From Lasiosphaeris hirsuta (taxonomy: Eukaryota > Ascomycota > Sordariomycetes > Sordariales > Lasiosphaeriaceae), in assembly GCA_030549175.1 (NCBI GenBank), contig JAUKUA010000007.1, forward strand, positions 4,402,001 through 4,466,000: a stretch of 64,000 bases of DNA, in the 5' to 3' direction. The notes under the pieces were generated by a model. That model saw only the letters and a list, made by a program, of their open reading frames with translations, was not told where the DNA came from and did not search any database. Both the position numbers and the translations under genes were made by a program. Shown piece by piece: positions 52,592 to 62,386 of the stretch (the stretch's first letter is position 1; every line of letters begins with the position of its first letter).

Positions 52592-55064
52592 ATGGCCCCA
52601 TCAACACCACTCGCGCCTTCCTCGCCTGAGAACCCGTCCGTGAGGATGGTTGCGTGAGTTGCCCCTCTTTCCCATTTCGCCGTGGCCCTCGCTGACGGAT
52701 CCAGCTGCCTTCGCTGCCGCTTTCGACGGTCAAAGTGCACCAAGGACAAGCCCAGGTGCGAGAGATGCCGCGATGGCAACTTGGAGTGTGTCTATGAGTC
52801 GGGACGGAAGGTTGCCGTCAATGAAGCGTATGTTTTCCCTTTTCTTTTTTTTCTTCTTGCTTTTCTTTTTAAATTATGTTCAAAGATACAACGAGAGAAA
52901 AGAAGAAATATACTCACACCCCTCAGCTCTCTCCGGGCGCTGCAAGCACAAGTCCGGGCCTACGAAGGTACATACATCCACCTCCCTCCCTCCCTTCCTC
53001 CCTCCCTTCCTCCCTCCCTTCCCTTCCTCCCTCCCTTCCTCCCTCCCTTCCTCCCTCCCTCCCTCCCTCCACCCCCAGCCACTCGTCCGACATGTCTCAC
53101 ACACTGCAGAATTACTCGGCCGGCGGGGTCCGTCTCTAGCCACCGACGCGGCGGCAGCAGACGACAACGACGACGACGACGAACTCGAAGTGGAGGACGA
53201 CCATGTCTTGATCGGGCCCTTCACCCAGCTCACCATCGACCGGCCCGGTGCCGCCGACAGCTTCCTCATCAACGTGACCCATCTGTCGGGTGTTGAAGGG
53301 AGCAGCGGTCTCGATCTCAACCCCAACGTCTACGATCCCCACGCCCTCCCCTCCCGACGGTCCCTCGTCCGAAGCCAGGTCCGTCTCCCGCCGCTGGACG
53401 TGGCGCGCCGCCTCTTCGCCGCCCAGTACACGTACCTGGGCACCATCTTTGCCTTCACCGACCCCGAGAGCTTCGACGGCGAGCTCCTCGCCGCCTACCA
53501 CGGCCAGCCGAACCTCGCCGACAGGGACGCCTGCCTGGCCTACGCCAAGGTGCTCGTCATCCTGGCCTTTGGCAAGCTGTACTCGGTCAACCAGTGGATC
53601 GACTACCAGGGCCCGCCCGGCTTCGAGTACTTCACCCAGGCCCTGCAGCTGCTCCCCGACGCCCACGAGGCCGGCTCGATCCTCTGCGTCGAGACCCTCA
53701 CCCTCGTCGGCTACTTCCTGCAGAACATGAACCGCCACGACGCCGCCTTCCTCCACGTCGGCATGGCGCTGCGCATGGCCATCTCGCTGGGGCTGCACCA
53801 CGAGGTGCGGCCGTCGGACCAGAGCCTGTCGGACCCCGCGCGCGAGCACCGCCGCCGCGTGTGGTGGAGCGTGTACAGCATGGACCGGATCCTGTCGGTC
53901 AAGTCGGGCAACCCCGTCACCGTCCACGACGAGGACATTGGCGCCCGCCTGCCCTCGGCGCTGCCGGGCGAGGCGCCCTACTGCCCCGCCGTCGTGCTGC
54001 GCCACTACACGCGGCTCTCGCAGATCCTGGGCAACATCACCAAGGCCGTCTACCGCAAGGCGGCGGCGCCGCGGTCGGGCCGGAGGCTGATGGCGTCGGT
54101 CGAGAGCATCATCGCCGCGCTGGAGAGGTGGGAGCGCGAGCTGCCCGACGAGCTGCGGTACGACCCGCTGAAGCTGGAGCGGACGCGCGAGAGCGTGAGC
54201 ACCTTTAGCCACTACTACCAGTGCATCAACATGACGGCCCGGCCGCTGCTGTACCACGTCGTGCAGAAGCGGCTGGCCGACCCCGCCGGCCGCGAGGGGC
54301 CGTGGAAGGAGGGGCTGAGCGGCACCACGGTGCGCGTCATCGAGAAGTGCATCGGCGCGGCGCGCGAGACCATCACCATGATGGCCGAGGCGCGCAAGCG
54401 GGACCTCGTCGCGACGTACGGGTACATGGACGGGGAGCACGTCTTCTCGGCCGCCATTGTGCTGGTCATGGTGTGCGCCGCGTTCCCGGCCGACGAGGCA
54501 AACACCGAGGCCATGGACACGGGGCTGGAGATCCTCAGGGGCATGGCCGAGCGCGGGTGGAACAGCCACATGGGCGCGAGGTATGAGCTGCTGACGCAGC
54601 TGAGGAGCGTCTTTATGCCGGGCGAGGCAGCACCGGCGCCGGCCTTCTTTGGGGGCGTGTCGACGCCGTGGTCGGGAGTCTACTCGCCGGCGTCGGATTT
54701 TCTAGGGGCCCAGGTCGGGGTGAGTCCGGGGTTGAATTTTGCGGAGCTCCCGAGGGCTGCTGAGGCAGTCTTGCAAGAGAATGCGTCCGGGACTCGGGCT
54801 ATCGGTAGTGAAGTGGTAGGGGGTGGAGATGTGGATGACCCCCTGGCCGCGACGTTTTCTTGGATTGATCACACCATGTCTGGAGATGTCAGCATGTTCG
54901 ACGACGATGCTATGGATCGTGTGGACGCCGTGGGCTCGGATGGCCCGTCTGCTGATGGAGCCGTAGTGATGGACTTTGGGATTTGGGAGGGCAGCTACGC
55001 GAACCCGACTGCCGACGCGGGCTACGACTTGCGTCGCTGGGGCTGGCCCACACAGGGGCCGTGA
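52592..55064 (+). CDS. Zn2Cys6 transcription factor with fungal middle homology region
   Basis: Exons 52592-52653, 52705-52827, 52927-52967 and 53110-55064, in phase; 726 residues. The Zn2Cys6 cluster has Cys at 22, 25, 32, 39, 42 and 49, with basic residues between (RFRRSKC) and a short linker. A coiled-coil start (SLRALQAQVRAYE) follows for dimerisation, then an acidic run (DDNDDDDELEVEDD). The middle homology region (Fungal_trans) spans about residues 150-400, with RRRVWWSVYSMDRILSVKSGNPVTVHDEDI typical of it. The C-terminus is acidic and probably activating. Intron 3 (142 nt) is largely a CCCT/CCTTCC microsatellite. The ATG was chosen because exon 1 splices cleanly into the first Cys. Target genes unknown; the divergent DUF1445 gene is a candidate. 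Confidence 0.88.
52981..53078. repeat. (TCCC)n-type microsatellite in intron 3 of the regulator
   Basis: Nearly pure CCT/CCCT repeats forming most of the third intron. Confidence 0.9.
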
Positions 55065-55637
55065 AAGACAAGGTATGGTTCACGTTGCGAGTGACGATGG
55101 AATTGGACTTGGGGGGGCCGGGGGAATATTGTTATTTTTTATCGTTTCCTTTCAGCTCCGATCTATTTATTTCCAGTACTAGTAGTAGTAATATGTATAA
55201 TCCATCTTACGACTCCTTAAATTCTGGCGTCACCGGCCGCGTGGCCTTCCTTGTCCCATAGCGAACCCCACTCGCCGGTCCGGGTATCGCCTCGTTCCGA
55301 CACGACGGCGAGCACAGGCGGTGCTCGAGCTCGTCAATCATGACCTTTTCGTCGCCCTGGGTGATCAAGCTCTGGACGCTGACCTCCTGGCCCGCCTCCT
55401 CCTTGCTCTTCTCCCTCTCCTCGGGATCGAACCTGGCCGGCTCAAACTTGTCCGCCCCGGCCTTCTCGCTCCCCGGCTGCACAGTATCAATGTGCGCGAG
55501 CGCGTGCGCCATGGCCCTGCCCCTGCGCGCCGCACCGACGAGATACTTGCCCGCCGCCCACCCCCCGACGCCGCCCCTGCCGTCGTTGCGCTCATACGGC
55601 GGCGCCACCCCGCGCTTTCCCAACCGCTGGCTCTGTC
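55065..55637. other. Convergent spacer with a doubtful minus-strand frame
   Basis: A minus-strand frame (55707-55207) contains a hydrophilic Glu/Lys-rich segment (FEPARFDPEEREKSKEEAG) and overlaps the 3' end of the secreted gene by 70 bp. It has no recognised domain and starts in Gly/Arg low-complexity sequence. It could be a real small gene starting at an internal Met near 55510, but support is weak. Confidence 0.3.
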
Positions 55638-56144
55638 CTACCACTCCCCCCCCTGGGCCTCGGGAAGCACCACGCTCCCATCCACTCTCCCACCCCCGCC
55701 CACGCACACCAGCCCGTCATCCAGGCTCTCCTCGGGGCACTCGAGCACGACGTCGGCGGTGCCAGCAACATAGCTGGCGCCGGCGGCCACCCCGTCGCAC
55801 GCCCATGGGTGGTTGACCGTCACGCTGGCGACCTGCAGGTTGACCTGTAGCCACAGGTGCAGGTCGGGGTCGGCCGGGGTGCCTGCCAGCTCGCACAGCG
55901 AGTTGAAGCGCAGCGCGCAGCGTACCGTCTCGGTTGTTGCTGGTGACGTCAGGCTGCTCGTCAGCGTGAAGGTGGCGTTGCCCGATCGCGCGAGCTCGTC
56001 GGGCGTGTATGCGATGGTCATGGACCCGATCGTCCAGAGGCCCGGGAGGGTCTGTCCGGCCACGCAGGCCGCGCGGGGGCTCGGGATGGCGGAGGTGGGG
56101 GAGAGGAGGGTGGAGAGGGTGAGGAGGGGCGAGAGAGGCGCCAT
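55638..56144 (-). CDS. Small secreted protein, paralogue of the 15.5 kb gene
   Basis: Single exon, 168 residues, ATG at 56144. A signal peptide (MAPLSPLLTLSTLLSPTSAIP) is followed by a Cys start (ACVAG), W..GSMTIAYTPDEL, ATFTLTSSLTSPATTETVRC, LRFNSLCELAGTPADPDLHLW, VNHPWAC, LECP and VC. The blocks match the protein at 15512-16079 in the same order and with similar Cys. That gene has one 49-nt intron; this one has none at the corresponding place. Function unknown; extracellular. Confidence 0.75.
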   Translation of the reverse strand: MAPLSPLLTLSTLLSPTSAIPSPRAACVAGQTLPGLWTIGSMTIAYTPDELARSGNATFTLTSSLTSPATTETVRCALRFNSLCELAGTPADPDLHLWLQVNLQVASVTVNHPWACDGVAAGASYVAGTADVVLECPEESLDDGLVCVGGGGRVDGSVVLPEAQGGEW

Positions 56145-57447
56145 TCTTTTTTCTTTTCTTTTCTTTTTTTTTGGGGGGGGGGGGGGAGGGGGGGTGTTGG
56201 AGTTCAGGTTGGAGGGTGGTGTGGTGGAAGGTTGCTCATAGGCAGAGCATCATGGGAATGCAAGTTGGAGTCTGCGATAATTTGACCTCACCAGAGATGA
56301 ATGTCCTGACCACACAAGAGCCATGACAACGAGGCAGGGCTACCCCGCCTACATATCTAGCCGCTTAATTGTCTTGGACCACAAAGCAGGTCCCGATTGC
56401 GAGGCCGGGAGAAGCAATCAAGGCCTTTACCCGAGGTGCCAACTACCCGGCTGGACGGGCGAATGACGGGCGAATGACGGGCGAATGACGGCAGTGGGAA
56501 AAGGCGGGAAATACCAGACGGGTCGGACAATCAATACTGCTATCGTGGGGGAGCACGTTCCGCGGGATTCATATCCAGATTCGTTCCTGCATGGCTGCTA
56601 CTAGGTGGCGAGTGGGTCACGGTGTGTAGGAAGGGCCGTCGTGATCGTGAGCCTCATTCTGGCGTTGGATGGTCAATGGAGTTGCTGGTGCATTCAAGTC
56701 GCACACCTCTTTGGTCGGTCAATTGAGGACCCAACAAAGAACAAGCACAAAGCCATAATGGGGCATATGGCCGCCCTCTTTTGACAGGGGTGAGTTGATG
56801 GCTGCGGTAAGGTACAGAGGTAGGTAAGTTGCAGATTCGATCAGGGAAAGTGTGTTGGAGCGGAACCTATTCTAGTATATCTATCTAGTAAGGCAAGAGC
56901 TGACCCCGTGCCTGAAGGAGACTGTGTGCCTCAAGCAGACTGTGTGCCTCTGCTAATGCGGGCAGCTGTCACCAGTGTTAGTTTGGGCAAGTGTCATGCA
57001 TACAGGGCTGCATGTGCGTCCTCATAAGTTGTTCGGAGGAGCTCAGGTGACTATCCTCCTCCAATTGTCTCGATTTCGTTGTCGCATGTTTGCTTGATTG
57101 TTGGGAGCAGCTGCTTGCCACTTGCGGACAGGTGCAATGAAACATTTTGTCCATCGAACAGACTTTGTTAGCTGGGAAATCGCGTCGACTTTTGATCAAG
57201 CTTGACTCATGCGGTGAGGCGGATTGAGGCGTCTTGGCTTCCATACCAACTATCACCACCTGCTGCCTACTGCGAGTGCTGCAAGTGCTAGTACTGCAAG
57301 TACTGCAGCTGTGTGTGTCACCGCCTAGTGGTCCTCAATCCATTTCTGAGAAATAAATCCGACGATACCCCGCCGACAAATTTCTTGTTTTCTATTCTGC
57401 AAATCGCTTGCTACTCCCCTCAGATCGGCTGGCAAATCACTACCACA
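56145..57447. other. Intergenic with small tandem repeats
   Basis: A T/G homopolymer stretch lies at 56150-56194. Three tandem copies of CGAATGACGGG lie at about 56459-56490, and a CTGTGTGCCTC repeat at about 56920-56950. It holds the promoter of the DUF2828 gene. The open frame upstream to 57313 was rejected as leader because it lacks conserved sequence. Confidence 0.5.
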
Positions 57448-59922
57448 ATGGCGACGGAAAGCGCAAACACTCAGCCTGAGGGCCAGAACGAGCAGTGGTT
57501 CCTCAAGGCGCGCTGCCCAGTCTTTCTGCCCAAGTCGGACGCCCTCAGCTTGTCGGACGACGACTTTGACGCCTTCCTGGCTGAGACCCTCAAAGCCAAG
57601 CCCGATGCCACGACCAATGTCGCTTCCAACGACGACGACGACGACGACGAGTTGCTGGACGCCGAAATCGACAGCGTGCCATCGACGACCGCTGGCATTC
57701 GCGCTCGCCTCGAAGTACTCATGGCTACCGGCAGCTCTGATGAGCCGCCATCTCAGACCGATGCCGACAACGACGTGGAAGAGGGCGAAGTCGAGAACAG
57801 CGGGGCTGAGGCGGCTCACCCGTTCATGGCGGGCCTCCACAAGCCCGACACATCCCCCCCGCGCGATGAGGACTATGCCGCAAACAAAATGTACACGGAA
57901 AACGGCGACATTGCGCACCGGTCCACCAACGAGCCCTTGGTCGACCTCTTCTACGAGCTGGAGGAGGTCGTCTCGGGCCCTCGTCTGCGAGAGCTCCTCG
58001 ATGCGGCCTGGGAACGGGACGCGCTCATGACGCTCAAGGTCATCTTCAATGCCCGGTCCATCCATCTCGGCAAGAGCTCGCGCACAGCATTCTACCGCAG
58101 CGCCGGCTGGCTCGCGCAGTACCACCCTCGCACCCTGGTCGCCAACCTGCGCTGGCTCAGCCGGCCCGTCATCCCCAAGAAGGTCGAAAAGAAGGACGAA
58201 GACGCACATGACCTGGTCATCGTCGAGGCGGAAACCGTCGCGGATGCCGACTTTGATGTCCGCAACGGCGTTGCCCACGGCTACTGGAAGGACCTTCTCA
58301 ACCTCGTCGTCCTGTCTGTCAGCCACAAGCTCGACGCCCTCTCCAACCCCCGCGATATTCTCAACTCGGAGCGCACCAACGACCGCAGGAAGTGGCCCAC
58401 GCAGAAAGAGGCCAAGGAGAAGCGAGAGGTCGTGCGCACCCGCCGCCACGACAGTGCCGTGGACGCCTTTGAGAACAACCCCGTCCACCGCGCCCTCCAC
58501 CTAGCCGTCGCGCGGTTGTTCGCCGAGCAGCTCAAGTCTGACCTCGCCGCGCTCGAGGGCACCGACGCCAAGGCCAAGAGGACCATCTCGCTGTGCGGCA
58601 AGTGGGCCCCGTCCACAGCCCGCTTCCACGACAAGCACACGCTGATCGTGTCCTCGATCGCCGAGCTCCTCTACCCGCCCCACAGCATCGACAACCTGCC
58701 CCCGGACAGCGACCGGGACATGTACCTCCGGTACGCGCGCGAGGCCTACCGCAGGGACACGGCCGCGCTGCGCAAGCACCTCGAGGTGGTCGAGCGCGAC
58801 CTGTCGGCCAAGACGCTGTCCAACATCAAGTACGACCGCGTCCCGTCGACGGCCATGAGAAACTACGCGCCCATCTTCGCCGAGAAGGACACGGGCCGGT
58901 TCGAGGCGTACCTCGACGCCGTGGCCGGCGGCAAGTCGCGCATCAGCGGCGCCACCCTGCTCCCGAGCACCCTGATCCACGCGGTGAGGACGGAGCGGTC
59001 CGGGCGAGGGGACCGAGGCAAGAAGCAGAAGAACGCCATGATCGAGGCACGCGTCGCGGCGATGGATGCCAAGGTGGTCGATGGGCAGTGGAAGACTCTG
59101 GTTCAGCGGATCAAGGACTCGGGCACACTGGAGTCGAGCATTGCGGTTTGTGACGTGTCGGGGAGCATGGACAGTCCGACATTTCCGGATGGGACGTGCC
59201 CTATGGACAGCGCGATTGGCCTGTCGCTGCTGCTGGCCGAGGTGACGGCGCCGCCGTTTGGGGGCACCTTTATCACGTTTAGCGAGCATCCGGTGGTGGA
59301 GAAGGTGGATCTGTCCAAGACGCTCAGGGAAAAGTACCAGGCGATGCAGTCCTCGGCGTGGGGCATGTCGACCAACTTTGAGGCCGTCTTTCTGGATCTG
59401 ATCCTGCCCATGGCGGTCAGCAACAAGCTCGCGCCCGAGGACATGGTCCGGCGCATCTTTGTGTTTAGCGACATGCAGTTCAACTCGGCCCAGGGCTATG
59501 GCGGCAGCCGCTGGTCGACGAGCTACCAGCGCGTGCAGGAGGGGTTCAAGAAGGCCGGGTACGAGGTGCCCGAGATGGTGTTTTGGAACCTGGCCGGCGG
59601 CCGCGCGGGCTACCAGGGTGGAGGTGGCTACGACAGCGACGACGCTTTTGCGCCCAAGCCGGCCACGGCCGACGAGGAGGGCGTAGCGCTGGTGAGCGGG
59701 TACTCGCAGGGCATGCTCAAGGTCTTTATGGACAAGGGTATGTTTGAGGAGGGGGAGGGGGAGGAAGAGGTTGTGGTGGCTGAGAAGCATGGACTCGACA
59801 GCGAGGATGAGGACCTGGTTGAGGTGGAGAAGCAGGTCAAGAAGTCCAAGCAGGACCCGCTTGGCGTGGTCAAGCAGTCGATCTCTCACAAGGCGTATGC
59901 CATGTTGAAGGTTGTCGACTAA
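57448..59922 (+). CDS. DUF2828 protein with von Willebrand A-like domain
   Basis: Single exon of 824 residues. The ATG at 57448 was chosen over an in-frame upstream ATG at 57313 because the family-like sequence starts there. The N-terminus is Asp/Glu-rich and disordered (about 30-130). The DUF2828 core follows: PLVDLFYELEEVVSGPRLRELLDAAWERDALMTLKVIFNARSIH, YWKDLLNLVVLS, SLCGKWAPS. The vWA-like domain carries the MIDAS-type motif VCDVSGSMDSP (about residues 567-577) and IFVFSDMQF. The C-terminus is acidic and basic in turn and ends KAYAMLKVVD. The layout is similar to TROVE/Ro60-type proteins, which combine a helical-repeat RNA-binding module with a vWA domain; RNA binding here is inference. 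Complete and of normal length. Confidence 0.85.
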   Translation: MATESANTQPEGQNEQWFLKARCPVFLPKSDALSLSDDDFDAFLAETLKAKPDATTNVASNDDDDDDELLDAEIDSVPSTTAGIRARLEVLMATGSSDEPPSQTDADNDVEEGEVENSGAEAAHPFMAGLHKPDTSPPRDEDYAANKMYTENGDIAHRSTNEPLVDLFYELEEVVSGPRLRELLDAAWERDALMTLKVIFNARSIHLGKSSRTAFYRSAGWLAQYHPRTLVANLRWLSRPVIPKKVEKKDEDAHDLVIVEAETVADADFDVRNGVAHGYWKDLLNLVVLSVSHKLDALSNPRDILNSERTNDRRKWPTQKEAKEKREVVRTRRHDSAVDAFENNPVHRALHLAVARLFAEQLKSDLAALEGTDAKAKRTISLCGKWAPSTARFHDKHTLIVSSIAELLYPPHSIDNLPPDSDRDMYLRYAREAYRRDTAALRKHLEVVERDLSAKTLSNIKYDRVPSTAMRNYAPIFAEKDTGRFEAYLDAVAGGKSRISGATLLPSTLIHAVRTERSGRGDRGKKQKNAMIEARVAAMDAKVVDGQWKTLVQRIKDSGTLESSIAVCDVSGSMDSPTFPDGTCPMDSAIGLSLLLAEVTAPPFGGTFITFSEHPVVEKVDLSKTLREKYQAMQSSAWGMSTNFEAVFLDLILPMAVSNKLAPEDMVRRIFVFSDMQFNSAQGYGGSRWSTSYQRVQEGFKKAGYEVPEMVFWNLAGGRAGYQGGGGYDSDDAFAPKPATADEEGVALVSGYSQGMLKVFMDKGMFEEGEGEEEVVVAEKHGLDSEDEDLVEVEKQVKKSKQDPLGVVKQSISHKAYAMLKVVD

Positions 59923-60197
59923 GTAGTTAGGTGAATGGTTTGCGGATATTGATTGGACCTCTCATAGACATCTGGTTTGGCGTTAGGTTGTATCGGAGTC
60001 CATTCCAGCCTGAATGTTCTCTTGTTTCTTGGTGTGTGCTTGATTGATGGATGTGAGTCTCCTGTCTCATTGTACTGTACCTAGTTGTAGATGCCTGACA
60101 ATAGTAATGAGGCCGTCACTGTGACAACTAAGAAGCGTCTTCTATGAACTAGATCTCAATACACAACCCTGACATAACCCTGAAAATGGCAGATTGA
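59923..60197. other. 3' flank of the DUF2828 gene
   Basis: T-rich 3' UTR-like sequence; no gene. Confidence 0.5.
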
Positions 60198-60870
60198 TTA
60201 ATATTTGATTTGATTTGATTTGATTATTTAACGTCCAGGGTTTTCGCTCCGGGCGATTCGGACGTACCGGGGCCGAGGCCCCGACAGTGGCTAACTAACG
60301 TAAGGAGATCTCCCTACCGAAATCCTAGCCTAATACATATCCCTTATTTACAGTTCAAGGGCCTCACCAACCCCCATAACTCTCCCGCCAGCTAAGGTAC
60401 ATAAAAACTCCGTAGAGAAAAGCCCCCTTTACTGGGGAAAAACGTATCTCAAACTGTCTCACAGCCATAGGCCGTCGCCTATTCCGCTTCTTCGTCTTCA
60501 CCTAGGATATTTTCTTCCCCCTTTTCTAACATTTCCTTTACTGCCATGAACGCCCCGAACACGGCCAGCATTTTCTTCGACCTAGACGTTAGTATCTTAA
60601 GTACCTACACGCCCGGTGGTAATGTCTTTGCCAACGTCTTTATACTATACTTACACTTTAGGAGGTGTCCCGGGGCCTTCATGAGGCCGTACTTACCACA
60701 GGTTACCTCCTACGTCCCGGACTCGTAGCCGAACCGCTCGTGGTATACCTTAAAGTCGCCAGGCCTGTCACACTGGTGGACTCACCTAAGGTCAACGGGG
60801 TGGAGCACCTCCTTGACCTGAGCCCACTGTGATAACCACAACGGTGGCCACATCGTGGCTCAACCTGTGG
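60198..60870 (-). mobile_element. Tad-type LINE relic: 3' end and RNase H tail
   Basis: Read on the minus strand the element ends at 60206-60226 in tandem AAATC units. These follow a GC-rich segment (GTCGGGGCCTCGGCCCCGG..., 60262-60285), as at the 3' ends of fungal non-LTR elements. Upstream, a frame with several stops reads HERFGYES, TCGKYGLMKAPGHLLKCKYS, ILTSRSKKMLAVFGAFMAVK and ends GEDEEAE before TAG. This is the Cys/His and helical tail seen after RNase H in Tad-like reverse transcriptases. TAG/TGA stops indicate decay. A 5'-truncated copy is usual for LINEs. Confidence 0.6.
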
Positions 60871-62386
60871 GACACGTACACACACCACAATCCGGGCGTG
60901 ACTAGGGACCCCCTGGCCCACACGCAGGTCGATGGGTCCTCGGCCTAGGCCGGGATCCCAAACACCACTCACAAGTCTAGCCGGCCCACCACGAGGGTCT
61001 AGCCCGCAGGCTGCAGCGTCACCAGACCTCAGGTTTGGCACGAGCAGCCACACAACCTCAGCATTGTGGTCGGGAGCTGCATTAGCCAGCCAGGAGACCC
61101 ACATGTGTTCCAGTAGGACTTTCAAGGACAGGCCTCCTAGTTATCGCGACGGTTCCAGTGGACAACCTAAACCCCGACGTTCTCCGGAGTCTAACCTCAG
61201 TAGTAACAGGTGGTTGTAGCCGAACCCAACTAGGTCCCAAGGAGTCATGAAGGGAACCGTCGTCATTCGACGTAAGTACCAAGGACGTAAAGAAACCTCC
61301 GTAGTTGTGGTCATCACACCATCGGAGTTAAGTACTAATACCGCCCGTGGACTACCGAAGGAAAGGTCAGCAGCACTGGTAGGAACATTGATTGGTAAGA
61401 CGCAAGAGACGGGCGGCTAAGGCCCCGGGCCGGCGAAGTAACTAAGGAAGGATCTTCATGTATTTCAGTACCCTTGTATATTGTACATAGCCTCCATACA
61501 AAAGACGAGGGCCCTGCGACGGATCCTCGAGAAGAGGAAGCTCCCCAGTCCTTTTTGGAAACAACCTAGAAAGATTATCAGCTGAACTTCAGTAAAGCTG
61601 AGGGGTAATACAACCTTGTGAACCCTTCTATTTCTCATTGACTTGCAACTACGAAGCATCGTCTACCATCCTCCTTATGATCGTTCCATCTCCCTACATC
61701 TACCTTCTCCCTCACAACTACCAGGACTTTAGGTTGCGAAGATCATCTCCCTCACCTTGTGTGTGCAAGCTCTGAGTCAGATCAACACCATTGCCGACCT
61801 GGAGTGGACGGTTAAGTTAACCTAGATCATAGCTCTACAGTTCGGTCATACCGAAGGTGACACACCTTATGATTGCCACACCGAAGTCTCGGCGACTGGC
61901 CTGTGTCACAATTAAAATAAATAAGAAATTAGCTTAATTTATTATTATTGCAGCTAATAGAAAAAGGCTCGTACTATCGTCTTAGCTTATATAAAAGTAT
62001 AATAAAAAGATATCAGAGACTTTTAATATTAAAAGTATTATTATGAACAAAGAATTAAGATAGCTAATGAAGTAACTAAGAACTGTGACCTTATATTAAC
62101 CTAAGTAAACGAACTTTTATAACTTTTAAAGAAGAAATAAGCCTTCTAAAATAAGTATAACGTCGATATTAAAAATTAGCTAACCTAGGTATAAGAGCAA
62201 TTTAACTTTTTTATATTATTAACCTAATCTAAAATATTAAAAATACCTAGGGACGAAAAACTCTTAAAATAACTTTAGAAGTATTTTCGTAACTTAATTA
62301 AAAAAAACCCTCTTGACTAAGCTTAGTCCCTTGGATAAGCTTAATATTAATGTTCAAGTGCGCCGCATAGTGCAAGTGGATAGTGC
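60871..62386. other. Degenerate sequence passing into an AT-rich block
   Basis: 60871-61450 is GC-richer and may be more of the decayed LINE. From about 61900 to 62330 the sequence is extremely AT-rich with dense TAA/TTA words, typical of RIP-mutated repeats. No frame of note. Confidence 0.45.

Noticed and set aside
53136..54569. 477-residue minus-strand frame antisense to the Zn2Cys6 regulator
   Set aside because: Shadow of a GC-rich gene; His/Arg/Val-rich without domains.
57313..57447. N-terminal extension of the DUF2828 protein
   Set aside because: In-frame ATG exists, but the 45 residues are hydrophobic or irregular and unlike the family; the ATG at 57448 is the better start.
58501..59889. 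462-residue minus-strand frame antisense to the DUF2828 gene
   Set aside because: Low-complexity shadow; the sense strand carries the conserved DUF2828 and vWA motifs.
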